Shown piece after piece: positions 25,374 to 34,650 of a stretch of DNA of 35,454 nucleotides (positions are counted from its first letter, which is position 1; every line of letters begins with the position of its first letter). The stretch is from Thauera linaloolentis 47Lol = DSM 12138. GTDB taxonomy: Bacteria; Pseudomonadota; Gammaproteobacteria; Burkholderiales; Rhodocyclaceae. A model generated the notes under the pieces. The model saw only the letters and a list, made by a program, of their open reading frames with translations, had not been told where the DNA came from and ran no database searches. A program made the translations under genes and the position numbers. The DNA lies in assembly GCF_000310205.1 (NCBI RefSeq), contig NZ_AMXE01000038.1:1-35454 (forward strand). The letters are read 5' to 3'.

Positions 25374-27440
25374 TTGTCCTCCCGCCATCCCGTTCAGTTC
25401 GCCGCCATGGGCTTCGGCGCCCTGGTCGCGTCCGTCGCCGCCCCCGGCGCGTGGGCGGAGGAGGCCTTCTTCGGCGACATTCCGATCGTCCTGACCGCGT
25501 CGCGCATGGCGCAGTCGCCGGTGGATGCGCCGGTTGCGGTGACGCTCATCGACCGCGAGATGATCGACGCCTCGGGCTTCACCGAAATCCACGACCTGAT
25601 GCGCCTGGTGCCGGGCTTCCTCGTCGCCGACTGGCCGGACGGTTCGCCGACGGTGGCCAACCACGGCCTGGGCGATGCTTATGACCGCCGCATCAAGGTC
25701 ATGATCGACGGGCGCACCGTCAACAGCCCGCTGTGGGGCAACACCAACTGGCAGGACTTGCCCTTGCGCGTCGATGACATCGAGCGCGTCGAGGTCGTGC
25801 GCGGGCCGAACGGCGCGGCCTACGGGGTCAATGCCTTCCAGGCGGTGATCAACATCATCACGCGCTCGCCCGTGACCGAAAGCGGGCTGAGCCTGATTTC
25901 GCGGATCGGCGAGGACGGCTTCATCGACCATGGCTTCCGCATCAACGGCGGCGCCGACGCGGCGATCGACTGGCGCCTGTCGGGCTCGCACCGGCGCGCG
26001 GTCAGCTTCCATCCCTACCGTGCCGGCACCGGCGTGCTGAACCCGCGCAAGTTCGTCGAGCGCTCGGTCGTCAACTTCGGCGCGGCGGCGCAACTGTCCA
26101 CGCGCGACGAACTGGATTGGATGCTGGGCTTCAGCGAAGGCAGGACCGACCGCGGCACGCCGGGCGACCTGACGCACCCGCTGCGCGAGGACGACATGCG
26201 TTCGCACTATGTGCACCTGGGCTGGACGCGCAGCTTCGCGGTCGATTCCGAGCTGTCGGTGCAGTTCCATCATCAGCGCGAGCGTACGCGCGCGCCCTTG
26301 CTGATCGAGATCGACGGGCTGGGGCGCTTTGCGCTGGATGAGAACAGCGACGTGCATCGCGAGGAGCTGGAGCTGCAGTACAGCGCCAGCCTGTCGCCGG
26401 CCTGGCGCTTCATGCTGGGGGCGGGCGTGCGCCGCGAGGCGGCGCGCTCGCGGTCGATGTTCAATACCGGTGGCACGATCAGCGGTACCAGCAGCCAGTT
26501 GTTCGGCAGCCTGGTGTGGGCGCCGTCCGACCGGCTCAGGCTCGACTTCGGCGGCACCCTGGAAGATCATCATTACAGCGGCTCGCTGTTGTCGCCGCGC
26601 CTGGCGCTCAGCTACGCGCTGACGCCCGATTCGACGCTGCGACTCTCCACCGGCGTGTCGTATCGGACGCCCTCCCTGGTCGAGTCGCGTGCCGAGCAGG
26701 TGGTCCGCGTCGGTTCGGAGATCAAGCGGATCAGCCTGCTGGCGGGGGATGACATGCAGCCCGAGCGCGTGAAGCACGTCGAAGTCGGCTACGCGGCGAT
26801 GTTCCGCGAGCTCGGCCTGGGGCTGGACGTGCGCGCCTTCTACAAGGACTACACCGATTACATCGACGACGAGCGCTGCCAGTATCCCGCCCGGCCCTGG
26901 GAGGATGTCGGGTCGATCACCGCCGCGATGTGCCCGCCGGCGCCGGCCGGTTTCGCGCCCTTCGAACACGATGTCATGAGCCCCCGCCGGCCGCGTTCCT
27001 TCCTGTTCCAGAATGCCGGCGCCTTCCGCATGAGTGGCGGCGAATTCAGCATCGACTGGCGCCGGTCGGGCTGGGGCAGGGTGGTGCTGTCGCAGTCCGT
27101 CATCGACATCGATGCCGATGGCGCCACCGTCGACGATGACTTCGAGCGCAGCGCGCCGAGCTCGATCACCTCGCTGCTGCTGATCAAGGATCTGCCCGGG
27201 CGCTGGCGCGCCAGCCTCGGCTACTACCGCCATGCGGTCATGAGCTGGCTCAACGACGGCGACCGCGTGCCCGAGCAGGACCGTGTCGACCTGAAGCTGT
27301 CGCGCCGTTTCGGCGAAGCGGGCGCGGGCAACGAAGTGGCGCTGGTGGTGCAGAGCGCGGGGGGGCGCTACGCGGATTTCCACGCGGGGCGCTATCGCCA
27401 CGAGCCGCGGCTCTTCGCCAGCCTGCGCCTGGCGTGGTAA
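25374..27440 (+). CDS. TonB-dependent outer-membrane receptor
   Basis: A 688-residue outer-membrane receptor. The signal peptide (MSSRHPVQFAAMGFGALVASVAAPGAWA) leads directly to the plug domain: PIVLTASRMAQSPVDAPVAVTLIDREMIDASGFTEIHDLMRLVPGF, then VMIDGRTVNSP and RVEVVRGPNGAAYGVNAFQAVINIIT. The 22-strand barrel ends in LRLAW, with the terminal aromatic residue used by the BAM machinery. The TTG at 25374 is chosen because GGAG sits 8 bases upstream; ATGs at 25326 and 25407 are alternatives. No TonB box is obvious. The next gene begins 8 bases after its stop. The ligand is unknown; BtuB/FepA-like receptors take vitamin B12 or siderophores, but this class is broad. Confidence 0.92.
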   Translation: MSSRHPVQFAAMGFGALVASVAAPGAWAEEAFFGDIPIVLTASRMAQSPVDAPVAVTLIDREMIDASGFTEIHDLMRLVPGFLVADWPDGSPTVANHGLGDAYDRRIKVMIDGRTVNSPLWGNTNWQDLPLRVDDIERVEVVRGPNGAAYGVNAFQAVINIITRSPVTESGLSLISRIGEDGFIDHGFRINGGADAAIDWRLSGSHRRAVSFHPYRAGTGVLNPRKFVERSVVNFGAAAQLSTRDELDWMLGFSEGRTDRGTPGDLTHPLREDDMRSHYVHLGWTRSFAVDSELSVQFHHQRERTRAPLLIEIDGLGRFALDENSDVHREELELQYSASLSPAWRFMLGAGVRREAARSRSMFNTGGTISGTSSQLFGSLVWAPSDRLRLDFGGTLEDHHYSGSLLSPRLALSYALTPDSTLRLSTGVSYRTPSLVESRAEQVVRVGSEIKRISLLAGDDMQPERVKHVEVGYAAMFRELGLGLDVRAFYKDYTDYIDDERCQYPARPWEDVGSITAAMCPPAPAGFAPFEHDVMSPRRPRSFLFQNAGAFRMSGGEFSIDWRRSGWGRVVLSQSVIDIDADGATVDDDFERSAPSSITSLLLIKDLPGRWRASLGYYRHAVMSWLNDGDRVPEQDRVDLKLSRRFGEAGAGNEVALVVQSAGGRYADFHAGRYRHEPRLFASLRLAW

Positions 27441-27448
27441 AAGCGTTC

Positions 27449-28375
27449 ATGATCCGGCTGCGGTGGTTTCACATCCATTCCTGGCTGGCCCTCACGCTGC
27501 TGCTGGGCATGGCGCCCGCCGCCGGCGCCGGGCTGGACGTGGCGGTGGTCGTGTCGCAGCGGACCGGCCCCCACGCCGTGTTCGCGCAGGCCTTCAGCCG
27601 CGCCGCCGCCAGCCTGGGGCATCGCGTCTTCGATGCCGGCACGCCGGCCGACGGCCTGGACGACGTGGCCCTCGCGCGCGCGGACCTCGTCATCGCCAGC
27701 GGCGATGCCGCGCTGTCGGCCGCGCTGCGCCTGCACCCGCGCCCCACGCTGGCGGTCATGATCGGGCAGTCGCGCTTCGACGGCATCCGCCGCGAACATC
27801 CCTCCTGGCCTCTGTCCGCGTTCACGCTCGACCAGCCTGCCGAACGGCAGCTCCGGCTGCTCAAGGCCGTCCTGCCCGAGGCACGGCGGGTCGGCGTGCT
27901 GTTCGGGCCGGAAGGGGCCGACCGGCCGGCCTTCGAGCGTGCCGCGCGGGTCTCCCACCTTGAACTGGCCGAGCGCGTCGTCGGTGACGAAAGCGAGCTG
28001 ATGAGAGGCCTGGAGGCGGTGCTGCGCGATAGCGACGGACTGGTCGCGCTGCCCGACGCCCTGCTGGCGACGCCCGCCTCGGTGCGCTCCATCCTGCTCA
28101 CCAGCTATCGCCACCAGAAGCCCATCATCGGGTTCTCGCGCGCCTATGTGGGGGCGGGGGCGCTGGCGGCCATCTTCACCACGCCGGAACAGGTCGCGGG
28201 CGACGTCATCGCCTGGCTGCGCACGCAGGACGGCGGCCGCGTCGCGTTGCCGCCGGTGCGCGGCCCGGCATCCTTCGAGATCGCGGTCAACCGCCAGGTC
28301 GCCCGCGCCCTCGGGATGAGCGTGGTGGCCGACGAAGAGCTGTTGCGCCTCATCGCCACGGGAGATGTGCCATGA
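27449..28375 (+). CDS. ABC-type substrate-binding protein, orphan (COG2984-like)
   Basis: A 308-residue periplasmic protein. The signal peptide is MIRLRWFHIHSWLALTLLLGMAPAAGA. The mature part has the two-lobe binding-protein layout: LDVAVVVSQRTGPHAVFAQAFSRAAASLGHRV, ADLVIASGDAALSAALR, LLKAVLPEARRVGVLFGPEGADRPAFERAARV, and VRSILLTSYRHQKPIIGFSRAYVGAGALAAIFTTPEQVAGD. These match the ABC_sub_bind family. No ABC permease or ATPase is nearby, so it is unlikely to feed a transporter encoded here. It lies between an outer-membrane receptor and a cyclase, and its stop overlaps the cyclase ATG. A sensor role, presenting ligand to the cyclase, is inference. A GTG at 27434 is a possible earlier start. 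Confidence 0.85.
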   Translation: MIRLRWFHIHSWLALTLLLGMAPAAGAGLDVAVVVSQRTGPHAVFAQAFSRAAASLGHRVFDAGTPADGLDDVALARADLVIASGDAALSAALRLHPRPTLAVMIGQSRFDGIRREHPSWPLSAFTLDQPAERQLRLLKAVLPEARRVGVLFGPEGADRPAFERAARVSHLELAERVVGDESELMRGLEAVLRDSDGLVALPDALLATPASVRSILLTSYRHQKPIIGFSRAYVGAGALAAIFTTPEQVAGDVIAWLRTQDGGRVALPPVRGPASFEIAVNRQVARALGMSVVADEELLRLIATGDVP

Positions 28376-29706
28376 AGGTAGCCAGGCTTGCGTTGCGCCA
28401 TCGCCTGCTGCTGACCGTCCTGCTGCCGGTGTCACTGCTCATCGCGGCGATGGCGGGCTTGTTCCTGCACCGCGGCGAGCGCATGACCCAGGACGCGATC
28501 GTCGAACGCGGGCTCGCCATCGTCAGCTTCTTTGCGCCGGCTGCGGAGTACGGCGTGATTTCGGGCAATGCCGGCAACCTCAATGAACTGCTGGGGGCCT
28601 TGACGGAGCTGTCGGGCGTGGCGGCCGTCGTGCTGTACGAACGCGGCGGCGAGGTCATCGCCTCGCGCGGCAGCGCGCGCCTGCTCGATCCGGCGCGCAT
28701 CAAGGCAGTGCGTGAACCCATGCGGCTCGCGCAGCGCGACAGCTACAACGGGTTTGCCGCGCCGGTGATGTCGGTGCCGCTGGTGGTGGACGAGGTCGGG
28801 GATCCCGGGGTCGCCGGGACGCCGGTGCCTGTCGGCTGGGTGTATGTCGAGCTCGATACCAGTGCGCTCGACGCGGAATGGCGCACGACCATGCTGAGCA
28901 CGCTCGGCCTGGCGTTCGTGATCGTGCTGCTCACCGCGCTGCTCGCCGTGCGGCTGGCGAACCAGGTGGGTCGGCCGGTGGCGCGCCTGGTGGATGCGGT
29001 GCGGCGCATCGCCGCGGGCGAGCGCGACGTGCAGGTGTCCGACCACGCCGGCAGCGAGGAACTGGAGGAACTCCAGCAAGGTTTCAATTCGATGGCGCGC
29101 TCCATCGACAGCGCCCACAAGATCATGCAGGCGAGGATCGACGAGGCCACCGCGCGCCTTGCCTATCAGGCCATGCACGACCCGCTGACGTCCCTGCCCA
29201 ACCGCCGGGCGTTCGAGCAGGCGCTCGACGAGATGGTCGCCACGTCGCGGCGGGCGGGCGACCACGGCGCGCTGTGCTTCATCGATCTCGACAACTTCAA
29301 GACCGTGAATGACACCGTCGGCCACGCTGCGGGCGATGCGCTGCTGCGCGTGATCGCCGACCTGATCCGGCAGCGCCTGCGCGTGGGCGATACCGTGTGC
29401 CGCATCGGCGGCGACGAATTCGCCATGATCCTGCGCGGCTGCACCAGCGCCGACGCCTACCGCATCGCCAGCGGGTTGTGCGAAGCGGTGCGCGACCTGC
29501 GCTTCACCTGGGAAGGGCAGGCGTTCCGCGTCGGCGCCAGCATCGGCTTCGCGATCATCGACGCCTCCGTCGGCAGTGTCGCCGACGTGCTGCGCGCAGC
29601 CGACCACGCATGCTACGTCGTGAAACGCGAAGGTCGGGGCTACGCCATGGAGTACCAGCCCGAGCCACCGGAAGGCGGCGGGCCGTCCGGAAGAGTGCCC
29701 GTATAA
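28372..29706 (+). CDS. Membrane diguanylate cyclase with periplasmic sensor, HAMP and GGDEF
   Basis: A 444-residue inner-membrane enzyme that makes cyclic di-GMP from two GTP. A first membrane helix (LLTVLLPVSLLIAAMAGLFL) is followed by a periplasmic domain of about 140 residues (ALAIVSFFAPAAEYGVISGNAGNLNELLGAL resembles BarA-type sensor regions). A second helix (LGLAFVIVLLTALLAVRLA) and a HAMP domain (GRPVARLVDAVRRIAAGERDVQV) come next. The GGDEF domain has an intact GGDEF at residues 346-350 and an RVGD inhibitory I-site at 337-340, with the correct five residues between, so it should be active and subject to product feedback. It overlaps the binding protein by 4 bases. The last codon region contains TATAAT (29702-29707), a possible recC promoter. 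Confidence 0.93.
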   Translation: MKVARLALRHRLLLTVLLPVSLLIAAMAGLFLHRGERMTQDAIVERGLAIVSFFAPAAEYGVISGNAGNLNELLGALTELSGVAAVVLYERGGEVIASRGSARLLDPARIKAVREPMRLAQRDSYNGFAAPVMSVPLVVDEVGDPGVAGTPVPVGWVYVELDTSALDAEWRTTMLSTLGLAFVIVLLTALLAVRLANQVGRPVARLVDAVRRIAAGERDVQVSDHAGSEELEELQQGFNSMARSIDSAHKIMQARIDEATARLAYQAMHDPLTSLPNRRAFEQALDEMVATSRRAGDHGALCFIDLDNFKTVNDTVGHAAGDALLRVIADLIRQRLRVGDTVCRIGGDEFAMILRGCTSADAYRIASGLCEAVRDLRFTWEGQAFRVGASIGFAIIDASVGSVADVLRAADHACYVVKREGRGYAMEYQPEPPEGGGPSGRVPV

Positions 29707-29707
29707 T
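29702..29707 (+). promoter_or_regulatory. Consensus -10 upstream of recC
   Basis: A perfect TATAAT that overlaps the cyclase stop codon, 58 bases before the recC ATG. No good -35 is seen at 16-18 bases upstream. Confidence 0.4.
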
Positions 29708-29724
29708 CCGGGTTCGATCCGCCC

Positions 29725-29759
29725 GCCGCCAGCGCATCGCGCATGCACCGCCTGGCGGC
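29725..29759 (+). other. Leader hairpin just before recC
   Basis: GCCGCCAG (29725-29732) and CTGGCGGC (29752-29759) form a perfect 8-bp stem around a 19-base loop that can itself fold (GCAT/ATGC). It ends 6 bases before the ATG at 29766, covering the place where a ribosome site would be, so it may limit RecC translation. Confidence 0.35.
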
Positions 29760-29765
29760 CAGACC

Positions 29766-32700
29766 ATGTTCCATCTCAGTTTCTCGAACCGTTTCGAAAT
29801 CCTGCTCGATACCCTGCTCGGACGCCTCGGCGCCGAGCAGCCGGGGCCGTTCGGCCAGCGCCAGGTGGTGGTGCCGAGCAGCGCCCTGCGGCGCAAGGTC
29901 GAACTCGCGGTGGCCGATCGCGAGGGCGTGTGCGCGAATCTGCGCTTCGACTACCTCGCGCAATGGCTGTGGCAGCAGATCGGCCGCGTCGCAGCGGTGC
30001 CCGAGCGCTCGCCTTTCGCCGCCGGGCTGCTGGCCTGGCGCATCCACGGCCTGCTCGACCAGGCGCATGAACGCGGCGCCTGGATTGCCGGCCATCCGCG
30101 CCTGGCGCGCTATCTCGGCCAGGCCGACGCGCGCATGTGCTTCGAACTGGCCGGGCGCATCGCCGCTGTCTTCGACCACTACCTGACCTATCGGCCGCGC
30201 TGGCTCGAAATCTGGGCGAGCGGCCGCGGCTCGGTGCTCGAGGCGGGCGCGTCGGCGGCCGATCGCGAGGACGAAGCCTGGCAGGCCGAACTCTGGCGCC
30301 GTATCCGCGACGGCATGGCCCTGCGCCAGGAGCATCCGGCCCAGGTTTTCCTGCGCCGCGTCACGGCGATGCCGGCGGACGAACTGGCCGCCGCCGGCCT
30401 GCCCGGCTCGGTGCACGTGTTCGGCCTGCCGGCACTGCCGCCGCTCTATCTCGACATGCTGCGCGAACTCTCGCGCGTGGTGGAGGTGCGGCTGTACGTG
30501 CTCAACCCCTGCCGCGAGTTCTGGTTCGACATCGTCGATGCGCGCCGTCTGTCATGGCTCGCCGCGCGGCAGCAGGACATGTTCTTCGAAACCGGCAACG
30601 GCCTGCTCGCCGCTTGGGGCAAGCAGACGCGCGCCCATATCGGCCTGCTGTTCGAAGGCGAGCATGCGGTCGAGGAAGAGGCCGCCTTCGCCGAGCATCC
30701 CGGCCACCATCTGCTGGCCCGGCTGCAGAACGCCATCCTGGACCTGCAGGAACTCGAACCGGCCAGCATCAGGCTGGCCGCCGGCGACCGCAGCATCGAG
30801 GTGCAGGTCTGCCACTCGCGCACGCGCGAACTCGAAGTGCTGCAAGACCGCCTGCTCGGCCTGTTCAAGGCCGCCGCCAGCGAGCCGGATGCGCTGCGTC
30901 CGTCGGACATCGTCGTGCTGATGCCGGATCTCGAGGGCGCCGCGCCGCTGATCGAGGCCGTTTTCGGCACCGCGCCCCGCGCGCGGCGCATTCCCTGGCG
31001 CATCACCGGTCTGGGCGGCACGCACGACAATCCGGTGGCCAGGGTGCTCGATCAGGCTCTGCAGCTCGCGGCCGGCCGCTTTCCCGCCAGCCGGGTGTTC
31101 GACCTGCTGCGGCAGGCGCCGGTGGCGGCGCACTTCGGTCTCGGCGAAGAGGCGCTGGAGACGATCCACGACTGGATGCGCGAGGCGGGCATGCGCTGGG
31201 GGCTGGATGCCGGTGAGGTGGCCGGCGCCGGGCAAGCGCAGCCGGCGGGCCATACGCTGGAAGCGGGCCTGCACCGCCTGTTCCTCGCCTGGGCGGCGGG
31301 CGATGCCGCGCGGCAGGCGACCTTCGCCGGCCACATCGGCGCGGCGGCGCCGGAAGGGCAGGCCGCGTTCGCGCTCGGCGGCTTCTGGCGCTATGTCGAC
31401 AGCCTGCGCATACTGCGCGACGCCCTGCGCCGCACCCACACCGGCGAGGGCTGGCGCCAGGTCCTCCACGCCGTGCTCGAGCGCCTCGTCGGCGACAGCG
31501 CCGGCCTGGCGGACGCCCTGCGCGAGGTTCGCGCCGCCATCGCCGCGCTCGCCGATGACATCGCCGCCGCCGGGCTCGATGCCGAGTTGCCGCTCGACGT
31601 GGTGCATCCCGCGCTGGCGGCGCGGCTCGACGATCCCGCACGCGGCGGCGTGCCCGGCGGCACGGTCACCTTTTCCGCGCTGTCGGCGTTGCGCGGCCTG
31701 CCTTACCGCGTCGTGTGCCTGATCGGCCTGGATCAGGGAGCTTTCCCCGGCGGCGAGCGTCCGGCCGAATTCGATCTGATGAGCGCGCGCCCGCAGGCCG
31801 GCGACCGCCAGCGCCGGCTCGACGATCGCAATCTCTTCCTCGACCTGATCCTGTCGGCGCGCGACGTGCTTCACCTGTCCTACGTCGGCCGCAGCGTGCG
31901 CGACGGCTCGGCCCTGCCGCCCTCGGTGCTGGTCGACGAACTGCTCGATACCCTGGCCAGCGCCTGCGCCACGGAACCCGGCAACCCGCAGGCCCTGGCG
32001 CAGGCGCGCGAGCGCCTGGTGCTCAGGCACCCGCTGCAGGCCTTCGCCGGCGAGTATTTCCTTGCCCGCGATCGCGGCGACGCACGTCTGGCGAGCTTCA
32101 ACGAGGACTATGCCGATGCGCTCGCCAGCCGCCTGGGCGCCGCCGCGCGGCATGCGGCGGACGCGGATGCGGCGGAGCATGCCCTGCAGTGCGGCGAGGC
32201 CGGGGTGCTGGACGGCGGCGAGGACGCCGCCGACGATGGCGATGCCGCGCCGGCAGCCGGCGCGGCGCCCTTCTTCGCCGCACCGCTGCCGCCGCCGGAC
32301 GCCGCATGGCGCGAGATGGATCTGCTGCAGTTGGTCCGCTTCTTCGCCAATCCCGGCCGCTATCTGCTGCGCGACCGCCTCGGCCTCGACCTGCCCGAAG
32401 CCGAGGCGCAGCTCGACGACGTCGAGCCGATGCTGCCCGACTGGCCGGCGGGCCAGGCGCTCGCACGGCGCCTGCTGCCGGTGCTGCTCGAACAGGCCGG
32501 CGTCGCCGGTGCGCACGCTGCCGATGGCGAAGGCCCGGACGCCGGCGGTGGAGAGGACGCGCCCGCCGGCGAAGATGCGCTGTGGGCCCTCGCCCGCGCC
32601 GGCGGCGAGTATCCGGCGGGCACGCTCGGCGACAGCGCGCTCGAACGCGAACTCGGCAAGCTGCGGGCCTTTGCCCGCCGCCAGCGGCAGATCCAGGCGG

Positions 32701-33251
32701 GGCTTCCCCTGCCGCCGTACCGTGCGCATTTCGAAACCCGGCTCGACGGCGAGGCCTGGTCGCTGTCGGCCGTCTTTGCCGACCTGCGCCCTGGCGGTCT
32801 GTTGCGCGCGCGCTACGACGATACTCGCGCCGCCGACTACCTCGGTGCCTGGCTCGCCCACCTGTTGCTGTGCGCCGACCCCGTGCCCGGCCTGGCGCCG
32901 GAGACGCGCGGCCTGTCGCGCGATGGCGAATTCGCCTTGCGGCCGCTGCAGCCCGGGCAGGCACGGGCGCAATTGCAGAGCCTGCTCGCGCTCTACCGCG
33001 AAGGCCTGAGCCGTCCGTTGCATTTCTTCCCCCGGTCGGCCTGGGCCTACATGCGCAACGGCGAGAGCGCCGGCAAGGCCCTGGCCAGATGGACGGGCGG
33101 CAATCGGCCCGAGTTCGGCGAGGGGAACGATCCCGCCTGGCGCCTTGCGCTCAGGGGGGAGCTGGGCCTACCGGACGAGCGCTTCTTCGAGCTGGCGCGC
33201 GGTGTGCTGCGCCCGCTGCTCGACCACCTCGACGACCCCCGACCGGGCTGA
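29766..33251 (+). CDS. recC: Exodeoxyribonuclease V gamma chain, RecC
   Basis: A 1161-residue subunit of RecBCD, which processes double-strand breaks and recognises Chi. The start MFHLSFSNRFEILLDTLLGRL and the downstream VVVPSSALRRKVELAVADREGVCANLRFDYLAQWLWQQIG are typical for RecC. The helicase-like core VCLIGLDQGAFPGGERPAEFDLM, then GDRQRRLDDRNLFLDLILSARDVLHLSYVGRS and PPSVLVDELLDTL, is highly conserved. Two acidic, low-complexity insertions (about residues 810-845 and 920-935) are longer than usual. Length is slightly above the 1120 of E. coli. The yigZ gene follows after 9 bases; recB is not next but lies beyond a reversed dps gene. Whether RecD is encoded is outside the window. Confidence 0.95.
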   Translation: MFHLSFSNRFEILLDTLLGRLGAEQPGPFGQRQVVVPSSALRRKVELAVADREGVCANLRFDYLAQWLWQQIGRVAAVPERSPFAAGLLAWRIHGLLDQAHERGAWIAGHPRLARYLGQADARMCFELAGRIAAVFDHYLTYRPRWLEIWASGRGSVLEAGASAADREDEAWQAELWRRIRDGMALRQEHPAQVFLRRVTAMPADELAAAGLPGSVHVFGLPALPPLYLDMLRELSRVVEVRLYVLNPCREFWFDIVDARRLSWLAARQQDMFFETGNGLLAAWGKQTRAHIGLLFEGEHAVEEEAAFAEHPGHHLLARLQNAILDLQELEPASIRLAAGDRSIEVQVCHSRTRELEVLQDRLLGLFKAAASEPDALRPSDIVVLMPDLEGAAPLIEAVFGTAPRARRIPWRITGLGGTHDNPVARVLDQALQLAAGRFPASRVFDLLRQAPVAAHFGLGEEALETIHDWMREAGMRWGLDAGEVAGAGQAQPAGHTLEAGLHRLFLAWAAGDAARQATFAGHIGAAAPEGQAAFALGGFWRYVDSLRILRDALRRTHTGEGWRQVLHAVLERLVGDSAGLADALREVRAAIAALADDIAAAGLDAELPLDVVHPALAARLDDPARGGVPGGTVTFSALSALRGLPYRVVCLIGLDQGAFPGGERPAEFDLMSARPQAGDRQRRLDDRNLFLDLILSARDVLHLSYVGRSVRDGSALPPSVLVDELLDTLASACATEPGNPQALAQARERLVLRHPLQAFAGEYFLARDRGDARLASFNEDYADALASRLGAAARHAADADAAEHALQCGEAGVLDGGEDAADDGDAAPAAGAAPFFAAPLPPPDAAWREMDLLQLVRFFANPGRYLLRDRLGLDLPEAEAQLDDVEPMLPDWPAGQALARRLLPVLLEQAGVAGAHAADGEGPDAGGGEDAPAGEDALWALARAGGEYPAGTLGDSALERELGKLRAFARRQRQIQAGLPLPPYRAHFETRLDGEAWSLSAVFADLRPGGLLRARYDDTRAADYLGAWLAHLLLCADPVPGLAPETRGLSRDGEFALRPLQPGQARAQLQSLLALYREGLSRPLHFFPRSAWAYMRNGESAGKALARWTGGNRPEFGEGNDPAWRLALRGELGLPDERFFELARGVLRPLLDHLDDPRPG

Positions 33252-33260
33252 TCCCACGCC

Positions 33261-33869
33261 ATGCCACTGACGCTCGCCGCCCCCGTTCATAGCGAACTGA
33301 TCATCAAGAAGAGCCGCTTCATCGGCTGTGTGCAGCCGATGGCCGACCGCGCCAGCGCGCAGAAGGTGGTGGCCGGACTATGGGCCCAGCATCCGGGCGC
33401 GCGCCATGTGTGCTGGGCCTTGCTGGCGGGCGGTCAGTCGGCGGCGGTGGATGACGGCGAGCCCAGCGGCACCGCCGGCCGGCCGATGCTCGACGTGCTG
33501 CGCCATCAGGATCTGGAGGGGGTGCTGGCCACCGTGGTGCGCTACTTCGGCGGGGTCAAGCTCGGCGCGGGCGGGCTGGTGCGGGCCTATACCGACGCCG
33601 TCGCGCAGGCCTTGCTGACCGCCACCAAGGTGCCGATCGTGCGCATGCGGATGCTGGGCTGTACCGTGCCCTATGCGCTGGAGGGCATGCTGCGCCGCGA
33701 GCTGGACGCGGCCGGCGCCGCCTTGCTGGACGTCGCGCACGGCCAGGCGGTGGTGCTGCGCTTCAGCCTGGCGGAGGATGCCGCCGCCGCGCTCGTTTCC
33801 CGCCTGAACGAACTGGGCCAGGGGCGGCTGGCGTGGCTGGACGATCTGGACGCGTCCGGCGGGGCATGA
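33261..33869 (+). CDS. yigZ: YigZ/IMPACT-family protein
   Basis: A 202-residue cytoplasmic protein of the UPF0029/IMPACT family. The N-terminal domain shows the signature KKSRFIGCVQP, then AVDDGEPSGTAGRPMLDVL and VVRYFGGVKLGAGGLVRAYTDAV, all conserved in E. coli YigZ. The C-terminal domain (DUF1949-like) is the final 60-70 residues. The biochemical function is not settled. It begins 9 bases after recC and is probably co-transcribed; a strong hairpin (33883-33926) ends the unit 13 bases after the stop. Confidence 0.92.
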   Translation: MPLTLAAPVHSELIIKKSRFIGCVQPMADRASAQKVVAGLWAQHPGARHVCWALLAGGQSAAVDDGEPSGTAGRPMLDVLRHQDLEGVLATVVRYFGGVKLGAGGLVRAYTDAVAQALLTATKVPIVRMRMLGCTVPYALEGMLRRELDAAGAALLDVAHGQAVVLRFSLAEDAAAALVSRLNELGQGRLAWLDDLDASGGA

Positions 33870-33882
33870 TGCCGTCCACGGC

Positions 33883-33926
33883 ACCGCCCCTTTCCCGACG
33901 CCTTGCGGCTGCGGGAAAGGGGCGGT
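33883..33926. terminator. Bidirectional terminator between yigZ and dps
   Basis: ACCGCCCCTTTCCCG (33883-33897) and CGGGAAAGGGGCGGT (33912-33926) form a perfect 15-bp stem around a 14-base loop, followed on the + strand by TCTT. It sits between convergent stops at 33869 and 33944, so it can serve both. Confidence 0.8.
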
Positions 33927-33943
33927 TCTTGCGCTGCGTGCGC

Positions 33944-34438
33944 TTACTCTTCGAGCAGGCTGCGCAGCATCCAGGCCGTCTTCTCATGCACGTCGATGCG
34001 CTGGGTCAGCACGTCGGCGGTCGGCTGGTCGTTGGCTTCGTCGACGGTGTCGAACAGCTTGCGCGCGGTGCGGGCGGTGGCCTCCTGGGCGGCGACGAGG
34101 TGGCGGATCATGTCCTCGGCCTTGGGCACGCCCTCGACTTCCTTGATCGACGCCAGCTTCACGAACTCCTTGTAGGTGCCGGGGGCGGGGAAGCCCAGCG
34201 CGCGGATGCGCTCGGCGATGATGTCGAGCGCGTTCCACTGTTCGGTGTACTGGTCCATGAACATCGCGTGCAGGCTGTTGAACTGCGGCCCGGTGACGTT
34301 CCAGTGGAAGTTGTGCGTCATCAGGTACAGCGTGTAGCTGTCCGCCAGCAGGGCGGACAGGCCGGCCACGATCTTCTTGCGCTGCTCTTCGGGGATGCCG
34401 ATGTCGATCGCCGGGGTCTTCGTCTTCTTGCTTGCCAT
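33944..34438 (-). CDS. dps: Dps-family DNA-binding ferritin-like protein
   Basis: A 164-residue ferritin-like protein that forms a dodecamer, oxidises Fe(II) with H2O2 and protects DNA. The inter-subunit ferroxidase ligands are present: [10 protein letters not shown] (His) and [13 protein letters not shown] (Asp, Glu). A Lys-rich N-terminal tail ([10 protein letters not shown]) may bind DNA. The ATG at 34438 is chosen because AGGAG lies 9 bases upstream; an ATG at 34447 directly touches that site and cannot use it. It is divergent from recB and convergent with yigZ, an interruption of the recC-recB order. No OxyR site was recognised. Confidence 0.95.
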   Translation of the reverse strand: MASKKTKTPAIDIGIPEEQRKKIVAGLSALLADSYTLYLMTHNFHWNVTGPQFNSLHAMFMDQYTEQWNALDIIAERIRALGFPAPGTYKEFVKLASIKEVEGVPKAEDMIRHLVAAQEATARTARKLFDTVDEANDQPTADVLTQRIDVHEKTAWMLRSLLEE

Positions 34439-34519
34439 GTGAGTCATCTCCTGCGGAAAGAGAACGGGTTCGTGCGGGCGGGGGGCAGATGTCCTGGCCA
34501 GGCCCGTGATGCTGGCCGG

Positions 34520-34536
34520 GTCGCACATGATGCGAC
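34520..34536. other. 17-bp inverted repeat upstream of dps
   Basis: GTCGCA-CATGA-TGCGAC (arms 34520-34525 and 34531-34536, perfect). It lies 82 bases upstream of the dps ATG. It may be a regulator site or a leader hairpin; the regulator is not identified. Confidence 0.3.
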
Positions 34537-34650
34537 TTGGCTGAGTGGCGAGAATACCGCTTAAATGCATCCGCGCGCTTGATCTGGGTCGACAAGCCGC
34601 CGCGTTGTCGCGCGCGCGCCGCACAGGCCGGCACCGCACGCCGCGATTCG

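Noticed and set aside
30552-33023. 823-codon leftward frame opposite recC
   Set aside because: Antisense to RecC; low-complexity composition and no recognisable motif.
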